A stretch of DNA of 64,000 nucleotides from contig NZ_CADIJW010000001.1 in the NCBI RefSeq assembly GCF_902859745.1, forward strand, positions 434,001 through 498,000. Reading direction: 5' to 3'. Position 1 is the stretch's first letter; each line of letters starts with the position of its first letter. This document shows, in pieces, positions 7,885 through 16,112 of the stretch. This stretch comes from Achromobacter dolens (GTDB lineage Bacteria > Pseudomonadota > Gammaproteobacteria > Burkholderiales > Burkholderiaceae_B). A program made the position numbers and the translations under genes. Under the pieces are notes generated by a model. The model made no database searches. It was given only the letters and a program-made list of their open reading frames with translations, and was not told where the DNA came from.

Positions 7885-7996
7885 TGCCGGCTTTCCGAAA
7901 GTGCGCCACGGCCCGCGCCTGTCTCTACAATGGCAGCTCGCGGCGCGGGGCCATCGGGGCCCGGCGCCGGCGTCCATTCAACGGGGTGGCAGCGCC

Positions 7997-9076
7997 ATGT
8001 TCCTCAAGCAGGCCAGGTATCTGAAGCAGCGTCCCCGCGCGGGCGTTGCGCTGCTGGTGGCGCTGATGGCGATAGTGTTCCTGGCGGACACCTTCACCCG
8101 CCTGGAAATCGCCGTGGCCGTGTTCTACGTGGCGGTGATCCTGGCGGCGCTGAGCTTTCTGCCGAGACAGGGCGTCACCCTTGTCGCGGTGGCGTGCGCG
8201 GCGCTGACGCTGCTCAGCCTGTACCTCACGCCAAATGGCGGCGCACTGCGCGAACTCGGGCTGATCAACGCGCTCATCAGCATTGCCGCCATTGGCGTGA
8301 CTACCTACCTGGCGCTCAAGCGGGCGGCGGCCGAGGACGCGGCATTCGAGGCGCGCACGCAACTGGCGCGCATGGCGCGCATTCACAGCCTGGGCGAGCT
8401 GACCGCGTCCATTGCCCACGAGATCAACCAGCCGCTGGCGGCCATCGCCACCAGCGGCAGCGCCTGCCAGCGCTGGCTGGAGCACGATCCGCCCAACATC
8501 GAAAGAGCCTTGCGCGCGCTGCAGCGCATGACCGGCGACGTGCATCGCGCCAGCGAAGTGGTGGCGCGCATCCGCCGCGACGCGCGCAATGCCGCGCCGC
8601 AACGCGAGCGGCTGGACCTGGCCGACGTCATCGGCGAGGTGCTGGAGCTGGCCGGCGGCGAGCTGGCGCGCAACGAAGTGGTGGTGTCCACCCGCATCCA
8701 GGAGCGCGTGCCGGCGGTGCTGGGCGATCGCGTCCAGCTTGGGCAGGTGCTGGTCAACCTGGTGCTCAACGCCATCGAGGCCATGCAGCAGACCCCGGCG
8801 GGCGCCCGCCAGTTGACGCTACGCCTGTCGTGCCAGGAGGCGGGGCAGGTGCAGTGTTCGCTGACGGACTCCGGCCCGGGCCTGACGCCGCAGGCGCGCG
8901 AACGCCTGTTCGACACCTTCTGGAGCACCAAGCCCGAAGGCACCGGCCTGGGGCTGACCATCAGTCGCGGCATCATCGAAAGCCATGGCGGCCGGTTGTG
9001 GGCCGAACCCGCCGCGCGCGAGGGCGCGGTGTTCTGTTTCATGCTGCCAGCGGCGGCCGAGGATGAATCTTCATGA
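7997..9076 (+). CDS. membrane sensor histidine kinase, FixL/DctB-like transmitter
   Basis: A 359-residue inner-membrane kinase. About four hydrophobic segments occupy residues 15-115 with short loops and no large periplasmic domain. The transmitter follows: H-box LGELTASIAHEINQPLAAI, N-box LGQVLVNLVLNAIEAM, and G-box GTGLGLTISRGIIESHGG. The ATG at 7997 is preceded by GGGGTGG; the frame is open further upstream but crosses the promoter. It overlaps the response-regulator gene by four bases (ATGA), so the two form an operon. The signal is unknown. Membrane-embedded sensing and the promoter palindrome shared with mgtA suggest a magnesium or envelope-related cue, which is inference. Confidence 0.88.
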   Translation: MFLKQARYLKQRPRAGVALLVALMAIVFLADTFTRLEIAVAVFYVAVILAALSFLPRQGVTLVAVACAALTLLSLYLTPNGGALRELGLINALISIAAIGVTTYLALKRAAAEDAAFEARTQLARMARIHSLGELTASIAHEINQPLAAIATSGSACQRWLEHDPPNIERALRALQRMTGDVHRASEVVARIRRDARNAAPQRERLDLADVIGEVLELAGGELARNEVVVSTRIQERVPAVLGDRVQLGQVLVNLVLNAIEAMQQTPAGARQLTLRLSCQEAGQVQCSLTDSGPGLTPQARERLFDTFWSTKPEGTGLGLTISRGIIESHGGRLWAEPAAREGAVFCFMLPAAAEDESS

Positions 9077-9696
9077 TCGCAAGCACGCGGCCCGAGCCCG
9101 CCACCATCCACATCGTCGATGACGACGCCTCGCTGCGCGAGTCGCTGGAGGACCTGATGCATTCGGTCGGACTGCCCGTGCGCGGCTATGGGTCGGCACG
9201 GGAGTTCCTGGACGCCGATCCGGGCACCGGCCCAGCCTGCCTGGTGCTGGACGTGCGCCTGCCGGGGCAGAGCGGCATGGACCTGCTGCGCAGCCTGCAG
9301 CAGGCGCGGCGGCGCATGCCCGTGGTGATGATCACCGGCCACGGCGACATTCCCATGTCGGTCGCGGCGATGAAGCTGGGCGCGGTGGATTTCCTGACCA
9401 AGCCGTTTCGCGACCAGGACCTGCTGGACACCATCCACGCGGCGGTCGAGAAGGATCGCGCGCAACTGGCAAGCGCATCGGGTTCTGATGAGGTCCAGGC
9501 CCGCTGGGACACTTTGACCGAGGGCGAGAAGGCGGTGATGGAGCGGGTGGTGCGAGGCATGCTGAACAAGCAGATCGCGGCCGAACTCAATGTCAGCGAG
9601 ATCACGGTCAAGGTGCGGCGCGGGCGCGTCATGCGCAAGATGCAGGTGCGCACGCTGGCGGACCTGGTACGCGCGGGCGGGCAACTGGGCGGTTAG
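9073..9696 (+). CDS. FixJ/LuxR-type response regulator
   Basis: A 207-residue regulator. The receiver has the acidic pocket VDDDASLRES, phosphoacceptor LVLDVRLPGQSGMDLL, and MITGHGDIPMSVAAMKLGAVDFLTKPF as in FixJ/TtrR proteins. After a linker comes a LuxR-type helix-turn-helix (LTEGEKAVMERVVRGMLNKQ, IAAELNVSEITVKVRRGRVM). Proteins of this class bind short palindromes as dimers and usually activate transcription. The operon promoter and the mgtA promoter share one 14 bp palindrome, making this protein the likely binder at both. Translation is coupled to the kinase gene. Confidence 0.92.
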   Translation: MIASTRPEPATIHIVDDDASLRESLEDLMHSVGLPVRGYGSAREFLDADPGTGPACLVLDVRLPGQSGMDLLRSLQQARRRMPVVMITGHGDIPMSVAAMKLGAVDFLTKPFRDQDLLDTIHAAVEKDRAQLASASGSDEVQARWDTLTEGEKAVMERVVRGMLNKQIAAELNVSEITVKVRRGRVMRKMQVRTLADLVRAGGQLGG

Positions 9697-9798
9697 CGCT
9701 CATTGGGCTGGCGCTCGTCGAGGCGCAATGCCTGGAGACGAAGGGCTCGCCCCGTCATCGGCAGGCGCCATGCGCCGCGAGCGGGCGGCCGGCCCGCT

Positions 9799-10881
9799 TC
9801 AGTCCGGCTTGCCCGGCGGCTGGGCCGCGGCGCGCCACAGGTCGAGGAAGTGGCGCTTTTTGAGCGGATCCAGGTACACCAGCAAGCCCACGCCCAGCGC
9901 CACCGGCCGCACGCCCGCCGCCGGCACCACCGAGGCGCCGACCGGCCGCATGCCGGACTGGCGCGCGAGCATGTCCTGGCCGCGCGGCGACAGCAGGTAG
10001 TCGAGAAAGCGCGCGCCCAGGTCGGCGCGCGGCGCCTGCCGTGGAATGATGGCCGAGCGCGACAGCATCAGGGTGTAGTCCTGCGGGTAGATGATGGCCA
10101 GCGGCGCGCCCTGGTCGATGCGGTGGCGGGTATAGGATTCCAGCAGGTTGTAGGCCAGCGTGATCTCGCCGCGTTCGAGCTTGTCGAGCGCGTGCTCGGT
10201 CGATTCGTGCACGCTGACGCCGTTGCGGCCGAAGGCGGCCAGCAGCGCGCCGGCCAGGCTGTCCAGGCGCGCGTCCTGGGTGGCGGCCAGGTAGCCGATG
10301 CCGCTGCCTTCGACGTCGTAGGTCGAGATCCGGCCGGCCAGCGGCTGGTCGGGCGCCTGCAGCAGCGCCAGCAGCTCGCGGCGGGTGCGGGGCGCACGCG
10401 CGGCGTCGAGCGTGCGGGTGTCGTAGACCATCACGATGGGGTCGGTGCCGATACTGAAGACCTCGTCGCGCCAATTGGCCCAGGCGGGCAGGGCGCGGGT
10501 GTCCGGCGACACGTGCGGCTGCGCATGGCCGTCGTTGACCAGCTTGGTCTGCAGGTCCATGGCGCTGCTGATGACCAGGTCGGGGCCGGCCTTCTCGCCC
10601 GGCGCCTGCGCGGCGCGGGCGGCCACTTCGGCATACAGCGCCTGGGTCGACAGTTCCGTGTATTCCAGGCGCACGCCAGGATTGAGCTGGCTGAAGTCCT
10701 CCAGCACGCCGCGAAACACCCTCACGCTGTTGGAGGCGTGCAGCACCAGCACGTGCTTGCTGTCGGCCGGACCCAGCGTCAGGCCGTCGGCGCTGGTCTC
10801 GGCGGCGGGGCTGGCGCTGGCCAGGAGCAGGGCGGCGCCGGCCGCGGCCAGGCGCGCGAGCAGGGGAAATCTAGGCGTCAT
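9799..10881 (-). CDS. periplasmic solute-binding protein (ABC family 1, Fe3+/phosphoglycerate-type), linked to a two-component system
   Basis: A 360-residue protein with a signal peptide (LLARLAAAGAALLLASASPAAE) and a two-lobe binding fold (VLVLHASNSVRVFRGVLEDF; DLVISSAMDLQTKLVNDG; TDPIVMVYDTRTL; VEGSGIGYLAATQDA). The start is the ATG at 10881, which overlaps the end of the kinase gene by 11 bases. No permease or ATPase gene is adjacent. The arrangement regulator-kinase-binding protein recalls PgtABC and other systems in which a binding protein presents the ligand to the sensor. Its ligand is unknown. The divergent citrate transporter suggests a tricarboxylate or similar organic acid, which is inference. 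Confidence 0.85.
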   Translation of the reverse strand: MTPRFPLLARLAAAGAALLLASASPAAETSADGLTLGPADSKHVLVLHASNSVRVFRGVLEDFSQLNPGVRLEYTELSTQALYAEVAARAAQAPGEKAGPDLVISSAMDLQTKLVNDGHAQPHVSPDTRALPAWANWRDEVFSIGTDPIVMVYDTRTLDAARAPRTRRELLALLQAPDQPLAGRISTYDVEGSGIGYLAATQDARLDSLAGALLAAFGRNGVSVHESTEHALDKLERGEITLAYNLLESYTRHRIDQGAPLAIIYPQDYTLMLSRSAIIPRQAPRADLGARFLDYLLSPRGQDMLARQSGMRPVGASVVPAAGVRPVALGVGLLVYLDPLKKRHFLDLWRAAAQPPGKPD

Positions 10882-12277
10882 GAACGTTGGCGGGCAGGTA
10901 GACGACGGCTTCGAGGCCGCCGCCGGGGCGATTGCTGAGACTGAGCCGGCCCTGGTGGATATCGACCACGCGCTTGACGATGGACAGTCCCAGGCCGGCG
11001 CCGGGCGTGCGTGGATTGGGGCCGCGCGAGAAACGCTCGAAGGCGCTTTGCGCCAGCGCGGGCGGGATGCCGGGCCCCTGGTCGGCCACGGTGATGCGCC
11101 AGCCGGCGTCGTCGCGTTCGAGCCGCACGTCGATGTGGCCGTCCGCCGAGGCGCCATGGCGCAGGGCGTTGTCGACCAGGTTCTTGAAGGCCTCGCGCAG
11201 CATCAGGCTGTCGCCCGCGATGCAAGGCGGCGCGTTCTCCTGCGCGGCGGGCAGGCGCAGCCGCACGTCGGGCTGCGGGTCGGCCTGCGGCACGGTGTCG
11301 TAGACGGCCTGCGAAAGCAGCTCGGCCAGGTCCACGGGACCGAACTTGCGCACGTTGCTGCGGTGGATGACGCTGGCGTCGCTGAGCAACTGGTTCACCA
11401 GCCGCGACAGCTTTTCGGCGTTGCGCAGCACCGCCAGCAGGCTGCGGCGCTGTTCGGCCGGGTCTTCCTCGTCCAGCGCCACTTCCATCTGCGCGTGCAG
11501 CGCGGCCAGCGGCGTGCGCAACTGGTGCGCGGCCTCGGCGATGAACAGGCGCAGGGTGTCGAGGTTCTCGGACAGCCGCGCCATGAAGCCGTCGAGCGAA
11601 TGCACCAGCTCGTCCAGTTCCTCGGGCACCGGCGCGGCGATCGGATGCAGGTCGGCGGCGCTGCGCGCGGCCAGCTCGCGTTCGATGCGCTGGATCGGCG
11701 ACAGCGAGCGCCGCAGGCCCCAGTAGGCCAGCGCCAGCGCCGCGGCGGTAAAGCCGATCAGCGCCAGCGTGCCCTGCCACAGGATGCGCTCGGCCAGCGC
11801 ATTGCGCGCCTCGCGCGTCTGCGCCACCTGGATCAGCGCGGTCTCGGTGGCGCGCGGACCGGCGATCTTGCGCTCCATCCACGCCACCCGCACGGCCTGG
11901 CCCTGGTAGTCGGCGGTGAACAGTTGCGGCGCGGCGCCGGCGTCGGCGCCGTGAGCGGGTGGAGCGGACAGGTCGGCGTAGCCGGAGATCAGCGCGCCGT
12001 CGGCCGCCGCCACGCGATAGAACACGCGGTCGCGCGGCGCCTGCTCCAGCAGCGCCAGGGCGGCGTAGGGCATGTCCATCTGCCACTCGCCCTGCACCAG
12101 TTGCAGGCTGTCGGCCATCGACAGCGCCGAGGCGCGCAGCAGTTGGTCATAGGTGGTGTCGGCGTTCTGCTGCGCATAGCCGCGCACCAGCAGGTAGAGC
12201 GCGCCCAGTCCCACGACGAACAGTCCCAGCAGCATCGCCAGCAGGCGCCGGCGTACGGAAATACGGCGGGACTGCAC
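10871..12277 (-). CDS. sensor histidine kinase, TctE-like with 2CSK-type N-terminal region
   Basis: A 468-residue kinase. A first membrane span (LLAMLLGLFVVGLGALYLLV) is followed by a periplasmic domain of about 130 residues of the type found in TctE. A second span (LALIGFTAAALALAYWGL), a HAMP-like linker, the H-box EAAHQLRTPLAALHAQMEVAL, the N-box REAFKNLVDNALRHG and the G-boxes DQGPGIPPA and GAGLGLSIVKRVVDIHQG complete it. GTG at 12277, with AAGGGA eight bases upstream, is preferred over ATG 12313, which lies inside the regulator gene. It is translated between the response-regulator gene and the binding-protein gene in one operon. TctE relatives sense tricarboxylates. Confidence 0.88.
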   Translation of the reverse strand: MQSRRISVRRRLLAMLLGLFVVGLGALYLLVRGYAQQNADTTYDQLLRASALSMADSLQLVQGEWQMDMPYAALALLEQAPRDRVFYRVAAADGALISGYADLSAPPAHGADAGAAPQLFTADYQGQAVRVAWMERKIAGPRATETALIQVAQTREARNALAERILWQGTLALIGFTAAALALAYWGLRRSLSPIQRIERELAARSAADLHPIAAPVPEELDELVHSLDGFMARLSENLDTLRLFIAEAAHQLRTPLAALHAQMEVALDEEDPAEQRRSLLAVLRNAEKLSRLVNQLLSDASVIHRSNVRKFGPVDLAELLSQAVYDTVPQADPQPDVRLRLPAAQENAPPCIAGDSLMLREAFKNLVDNALRHGASADGHIDVRLERDDAGWRITVADQGPGIPPALAQSAFERFSRGPNPRTPGAGLGLSIVKRVVDIHQGRLSLSNRPGGGLEAVVYLPANVHDA

Positions 12278-12281
12278 CGTT

Positions 12282-12980
12282 TCAGTCCCTTGGCGCCGCG
12301 GTGGCGTCGGCATCCCCGGCCGCCGTCAGCAGATAACCCGTGCCGCGTTGCGTCTCGATGCGCAGCGGCGAGCCTTCCAGCTTCTTGCGCAGCCGCGCGA
12401 TGTAGACCTCGATGGCATTGGGCGCCGCGTCGTCATCGAACGCGAACAGCTTGTTGGCGATCTCGGCCTTGCTGACCGCGCGGTTCATACCGGCCAACAG
12501 AATCTCGAGCAGGCTGTACTCGCGCTTGGGCAGATCGATGCGCTGCCCCGCCAGGCTGACCTGCCGCGCCGCGCTGTCGATCACCAGTTCGCCAAACCGC
12601 AGCACCCCCGCCGCCTGCACGCTGGGCCGCCGCAGCAGGGCCCGGCAGCGCGCCTCCAGCTCGCGAAAGTCGAACGGCTTGGCCAGGTAATCATCGGCCC
12701 CCGTATCCAGCGCATGCACCCGATCCTCGATATCGATGCGCGCCGTCAACGCCAGCACCGGCGTCTTGCTGCCCCGATCCCGCAGCCGATGCAGGATCTC
12801 GAACCCCGACATGCGCGGCAATCCGATATCCAGGATCACCAGGTCAAAGGTCTCGTACTGCAACACCCCATCCGCGTTCAACCCATCATTCTGGCAATCA
12901 ACGGCATGCCCAAGACGACGCAGCCGACGCACAAGCGCGTCGGCCAGGTCCTCATCATCTTCGATCACCAGAATCCGCAT
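12282..12980 (-). CDS. OmpR-family response regulator, TctD-like
   Basis: A 232-residue regulator starting MRILVIEDDEDLADALVRRL. The receiver has phosphoacceptor DLVILDIGLPRMSGFEIL and switch lysine DDYLAKPFDFRELEARCRALLRR. A winged-helix C-terminal domain follows (LPKREYSLLEILLAGMNRAVSKAEI, EVYIARLRKKLE, RGTGYLL). Upstream in-frame starts would add only a short unconserved tail. The gene is first in a three-gene operon and diverges from the citrate transporter gene, its most likely target. TctD-type proteins activate tricarboxylate transport genes. Confidence 0.9.
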   Translation of the reverse strand: MRILVIEDDEDLADALVRRLRRLGHAVDCQNDGLNADGVLQYETFDLVILDIGLPRMSGFEILHRLRDRGSKTPVLALTARIDIEDRVHALDTGADDYLAKPFDFRELEARCRALLRRPSVQAAGVLRFGELVIDSAARQVSLAGQRIDLPKREYSLLEILLAGMNRAVSKAEIANKLFAFDDDAAPNAIEVYIARLRKKLEGSPLRIETQRGTGYLLTAAGDADATAAPRD

Positions 12981-13114
12981 GCGCGAGATTGTCGCATAGC
13001 GTCCCACGCCACCCTCACCACGCATCCGTCCCCCTGTAACCCCCTGTTAAGGCTGGCATTTCCCTCCACCCACGCGCAGCGGACACCTCACGCCATCCCC
13101 CACCGCGTAAGCCG

Positions 13115-13138
13115 TTTGGGCCGCCCGCGCGGCCCAAA
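13115..13138. other. 10-bp hairpin beside repeat copy 1
   Basis: TTTGGGCCGC (13115-13124) pairs with GCGGCCCAAA (13129-13138) over a CCGC loop. It lies in the divergent promoter region, so termination is not its obvious role. A hairpin with the same GGCCGC-N4-GCGGCC core stands at 24533-24568, beside repeat copy 2. Confidence 0.5.
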
Positions 13139-13206
13139 AAGGCGGGCCCCGCAAACCGCTCCCATGCCGCCGAGGTTCAGCAAAGCACCAAACCAAGATT
13201 CCGGTA

Positions 13207-13367
13207 GTCCGGGGCGGGCGGGTGTCGCGGGGCGCGCCGTCAGATGCGCCCGACGGAATCCGAAGGAGTCGCCGTAGGCGAGGACGAGGATGAGGAAGGG
13301 GCAGTCCGGAGCGAACGCTCCGGACCGCAATCGCAGGCGCGCCCCGCGACACCCGCCCGCCCCGGAC
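13207..13367 (+). repeat. repeat copy 1: conserved core between perfect 32-bp self-complementary arms
   Basis: Left arm 13207-13238 is the exact reverse complement of right arm 13336-13367. The 97-base core carries AGATGCGCCCGA near its left end and the 22-base palindrome GTCCGGAGCG-AA-CGCTCCGGAC at 13304-13325, followed by CGCAATCG. The core matches copies 2 and 3 closely, while the arms differ from theirs apart from the outer GTCCGGGGCGG shared with copy 3. The element fills the divergent region between the two-component operon and the citrate transporter gene. The rest of 12981-13510 holds the hairpin at 13115-13138 and presumably both promoters. Confidence 0.85.
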
Positions 13368-13510
13368 GGCCTACATCTCCTTTGTCACCCACTCCCCACC
13401 CGACCCCGGCCCCCCCAAAAACGACAGGTTCCAGACAGCTTTTCTTCCTAGTCTTCCGCCCCAGCGCCCCACCGGCGTGCAAATAACAACGAGCCCGGAG
13501 ATACCCCCTC

Positions 13511-14851
13511 ATGCTTTTGACCCTGCTTGGCTTCGGCATGGTGATCACGTTCATGACGCTGATCATGACCAAGCGCCTCTCGCCCCTGGTGGCGCTCATC
13601 CTCGTCCCCATCCTCTTCGCCCTGCTCGGCGGCTTCGGCGCCGGCATCGACAAGATGATGCTCGATGGCATCCGCAAGATCGCGCCCACCGGCGTCATGC
13701 TGATGTTCGCCATCCTCTACTTCGGCGTGATGATCGACGCCGGCCTGTTCGACCCCATCGTCGGCCGCATCCTGCGCGCGGTGAAGGGCGATCCGCTCAA
13801 GATCGTGGTCGGCACCACCGTGCTGGCGCTGGTCATCTCGCTGGACGGCGACGGCTCCACCACCTACATGATCGTGGTGGCCTCGATGCTGCCGCTGTAC
13901 CGCCGCCTGAAGATGAACGCGCTGTCCATGACCTGTCTGGCGATGCTGGCCAGCGGCGTCATGAACCTGACGCCATGGGGCGGGCCGACCGCGCGCGCCG
14001 CCAGCGCGCTGCACGTGGACGCCGGCGACATCTTCGTGCCGCTGGTGCCGGTGATGGGCGTGGCCATCGTCGCGATCCTGTTGCTGGCCTTCTTCCTGGG
14101 CCTGCGCGAACGCCGCCGCCTGGGGGTGCTGTCGCTGCCCGACGGCGCCTCGCTGCACGCCGGCTACGACGAGGACGGCCCCAAGAACCTGCCCGAGATC
14201 GAGGTCGACCACGACCTGCGCCGTCCCAAGCTGCTGTGGGTCAACGCCGGCCTGACGCTGGCGCTGATGGTGAGCCTGGTGATGGGCGTGCTGCCGCTGC
14301 CGGTGCTCTTCATGATCGCCTTCGCGATCGCGCTGATCATCAACTACCCGAACCTGGCCGAGCAGCGCCGCCGCGTGGCGCAGCATGCCGGCAACGTGCT
14401 GTCGGTGGTGTCGCTGATCTTCGCGGCGGGCATCTTCACCGGCATCCTGTCGGGCACGGGCATGGTGGAAGCCATGTCGCGCAGCCTGCTGGCGGTGATC
14501 CCCGATGCGCTCGGACCGTACCTGGCCGGCATCACCGCGCTGGTCAGCCTGCCGTTCACCTTCTTCATGTCGAACGACGCTTTTTATTTCGGTGTGCTGC
14601 CGATCCTGAGCGAAGCCGCGCAAGGCTATGGCATCACGCCGGTGGAAATGGCGCGCGCCTCGCTGATCGGCCAGCCGGTGCATCTGCTCAGCCCGCTGGT
14701 GCCGTCGACCTACCTGCTGGTGGGCCTGGCGGGCGTCGAGTTTGGCGACCACCAGCGCTATTCGCTCAAGTGGGCCACGATGGTCTGCCTGGTGATGCTG
14801 GCGGCCGCGCTGGCGTTCGGCCTGTTCCCCCTGGTCGGCTCCGTCGCCTGA
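13511..14851 (+). CDS. CitMHS-family divalent metal-citrate transporter
   Basis: A 446-residue inner-membrane transporter with about twelve hydrophobic segments. It has the LDGDGSTTYMI and NLTPWGGPTARAASALHV segments typical of CitMHS/ion-transporter proteins, which take up citrate complexed with Mg2+ or Ca2+ by proton symport. The start is preceded by CGGAG. A reductase gene follows 39 bases downstream in the same direction. The divergent TctDE-like system is the expected regulator. Since the substrate may be magnesium citrate, this gene may connect functionally to the magnesium locus 4 kb away, but no shared operator was seen. Confidence 0.9.
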   Translation: MLLTLLGFGMVITFMTLIMTKRLSPLVALILVPILFALLGGFGAGIDKMMLDGIRKIAPTGVMLMFAILYFGVMIDAGLFDPIVGRILRAVKGDPLKIVVGTTVLALVISLDGDGSTTYMIVVASMLPLYRRLKMNALSMTCLAMLASGVMNLTPWGGPTARAASALHVDAGDIFVPLVPVMGVAIVAILLLAFFLGLRERRRLGVLSLPDGASLHAGYDEDGPKNLPEIEVDHDLRRPKLLWVNAGLTLALMVSLVMGVLPLPVLFMIAFAIALIINYPNLAEQRRRVAQHAGNVLSVVSLIFAAGIFTGILSGTGMVEAMSRSLLAVIPDALGPYLAGITALVSLPFTFFMSNDAFYFGVLPILSEAAQGYGITPVEMARASLIGQPVHLLSPLVPSTYLLVGLAGVEFGDHQRYSLKWATMVCLVMLAAALAFGLFPLVGSVA

Positions 14852-14890
14852 CGGCCGCGCTTTTCCACGTTTCTTGAAAGGAGCACGTTC

Positions 14891-15631
14891 ATGGCTTTGC
14901 GCATTGCTTACGTCACCAGCGGGATGGGCCACACGGGCACCGCGATCTGCCAGGCGCTGCACCGCGCCGGTCACCGCGTCATCGCCGGCTGCGGGCCGCG
15001 CTCGTCGCGCAAGGATCACTGGCTGAAGGAACAGAAGTCGCTGGGCTACGACTTCATCGCCTCGGAAGGCGACGCCACCGACTGGGCTTCGACCGAGGCG
15101 GCCTTCGCCAAGGTGCGGCGCGAGGTCGGGGAGATCGACGTGCTGGTCAACAACGCCGGCGCCATGCTCGACATGCGCTTTCGCCAGATGAGCCACGCCG
15201 ACTGGTCGGCCGTGCTGCGCAGCAACCTGGACACGCTGTTCAACAGCACCAAGCAGGTGGTCGACGGTATGGCCGAGCGCGGCTGGGGCCGCATCATCAA
15301 CATCGGCTCGGTCGCCGCCGAGAAGGGCCAGATCGGCCAGATCAACTACGCCACCGCGAAGGGCGCCGTCATCGGCTTCACCCGCTCGCTGGCGCAGGAA
15401 GTGGCGGCGCGCGGCGTCACCGTCAACCTGGTGTCGCCGGGCTTCATCGCCGACGACACCGTCAAGGCCTTCCCGCCGGCGCTGCTGGACCGCATCATCG
15501 AAAGCGTGCCGGTGGGCCGCCTGGGCACCGCCAAGGACCTGGCCGGGCTGTGCGCCTGGCTGGCTTCTGACGAGGCGGCGTTCGTGACGGGCGCGAACTA
15601 TGCGATCAATGGCGGCGTGTATATGAGTTGA
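14891..15631 (+). CDS. short-chain dehydrogenase, acetoacetyl-CoA reductase (PhaB)-like, with altered nucleotide-binding motif
   Basis: A 246-residue protein that lines up with PhaB over its whole length (RIAYVT, AGCGPRSSRK, GYDFIASEGDATDW, DVLVNNAG, GMAERGWGRIINIGSV, GQINYATAKGA, NGGVYMS). Catalytic S, Y and K are present. The glycine-rich cofactor motif, normally TGGMGGIG, reads TSGMGHTG, so two of the three conserved glycines are replaced. The gene has a strong ribosome-binding site (AAAGGAG) and follows the citrate transporter. No phaA or phaC is nearby. It may use a different cofactor or substrate, or have lost activity. Confidence 0.85.
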   Translation: MALRIAYVTSGMGHTGTAICQALHRAGHRVIAGCGPRSSRKDHWLKEQKSLGYDFIASEGDATDWASTEAAFAKVRREVGEIDVLVNNAGAMLDMRFRQMSHADWSAVLRSNLDTLFNSTKQVVDGMAERGWGRIINIGSVAAEKGQIGQINYATAKGAVIGFTRSLAQEVAARGVTVNLVSPGFIADDTVKAFPPALLDRIIESVPVGRLGTAKDLAGLCAWLASDEAAFVTGANYAINGGVYMS

Positions 15632-15696
15632 GGGGGCTTGGCGAGTTTGCTGTCGGTGGCGTCGTCCGGACCTAAGGCAATCGGTGATCACTGTGG

Positions 15697-15727
15697 GGAA
15701 TGGCCCGCCTGAAGGGCCATTCCTTTT
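15697..15727. terminator. intrinsic terminator between convergent genes
   Basis: GGAATGGCCC (15697-15706) and GGGCCATTCC (15714-15723) form a 10 bp stem with a seven-base loop, followed by TTTT-rich sequence after the reductase gene. It can also serve the antitoxin gene on the other strand. Confidence 0.75.
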
Positions 15728-15733
15728 CCCGAG

Positions 15734-16093
15734 CTACACGTCGAGCTGGTCGAACTGGATGCCGAGGGCTGCCGCGATGCGCTCACGCGTGCTCTTTCGA
15801 GGATTGGCATCGGGGGCTTCCATCGCCGCGTAGCTGGGTTGACGTATGCCCAGCCGGGTGGCCATGTCGATCTGGGTGATCTCCAGGTACTCGCGCCACG
15901 CGCGTACGATGCTCCAGCCATTTCCGCTCATCAACGCAACGACCTCATGGGGAATCGAGCCATCCGCGGGCACCCGCGCAGGGCGCCGGGTCTGGCGCGA
16001 TTTCTTGCCGGTCAACGCCAGGTATTCCGCGTAGGGAAGGACGACGAACGCAGGCTTGCCGTCGGACTCGAGAATAGTGGGGTGCAGGCGCAT
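15734..16093 (-). CDS. antitoxin with Xre-type helix-turn-helix
   Basis: A 119-residue protein. The N-terminal part (ESDGKPAFVVLPYAEYLALTGKK) resembles the Phd/RelB-like start of antitoxins. The C-terminal part (YLEITQIDMATRLGIRQPSY, AAMEAPDANPRKSTRERIAAALGI) is an Xre-type DNA-binding domain. It follows the toxin gene by 19 bases on the same strand. In such pairs the antitoxin blocks the toxin and represses the shared promoter. Confidence 0.85.
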   Translation of the reverse strand: MRLHPTILESDGKPAFVVLPYAEYLALTGKKSRQTRRPARVPADGSIPHEVVALMSGNGWSIVRAWREYLEITQIDMATRLGIRQPSYAAMEAPDANPRKSTRERIAAALGIQFDQLDV

Positions 16094-16112
16094 GGAGGTT
16101 CCACGGTTGGTA

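Noticed and set aside
10436-12475. Long plus-strand frame across the two-component operon
   Set aside because: Antisense to a kinase and a binding protein with clear motifs; shadow frame.
13207-13367. Repeat copies read as short proteins with CGPERSLRTAP-like stretches
   Set aside because: All frames through the core give similar words only because the DNA core is conserved; frames break at different places and no start signals are conserved.
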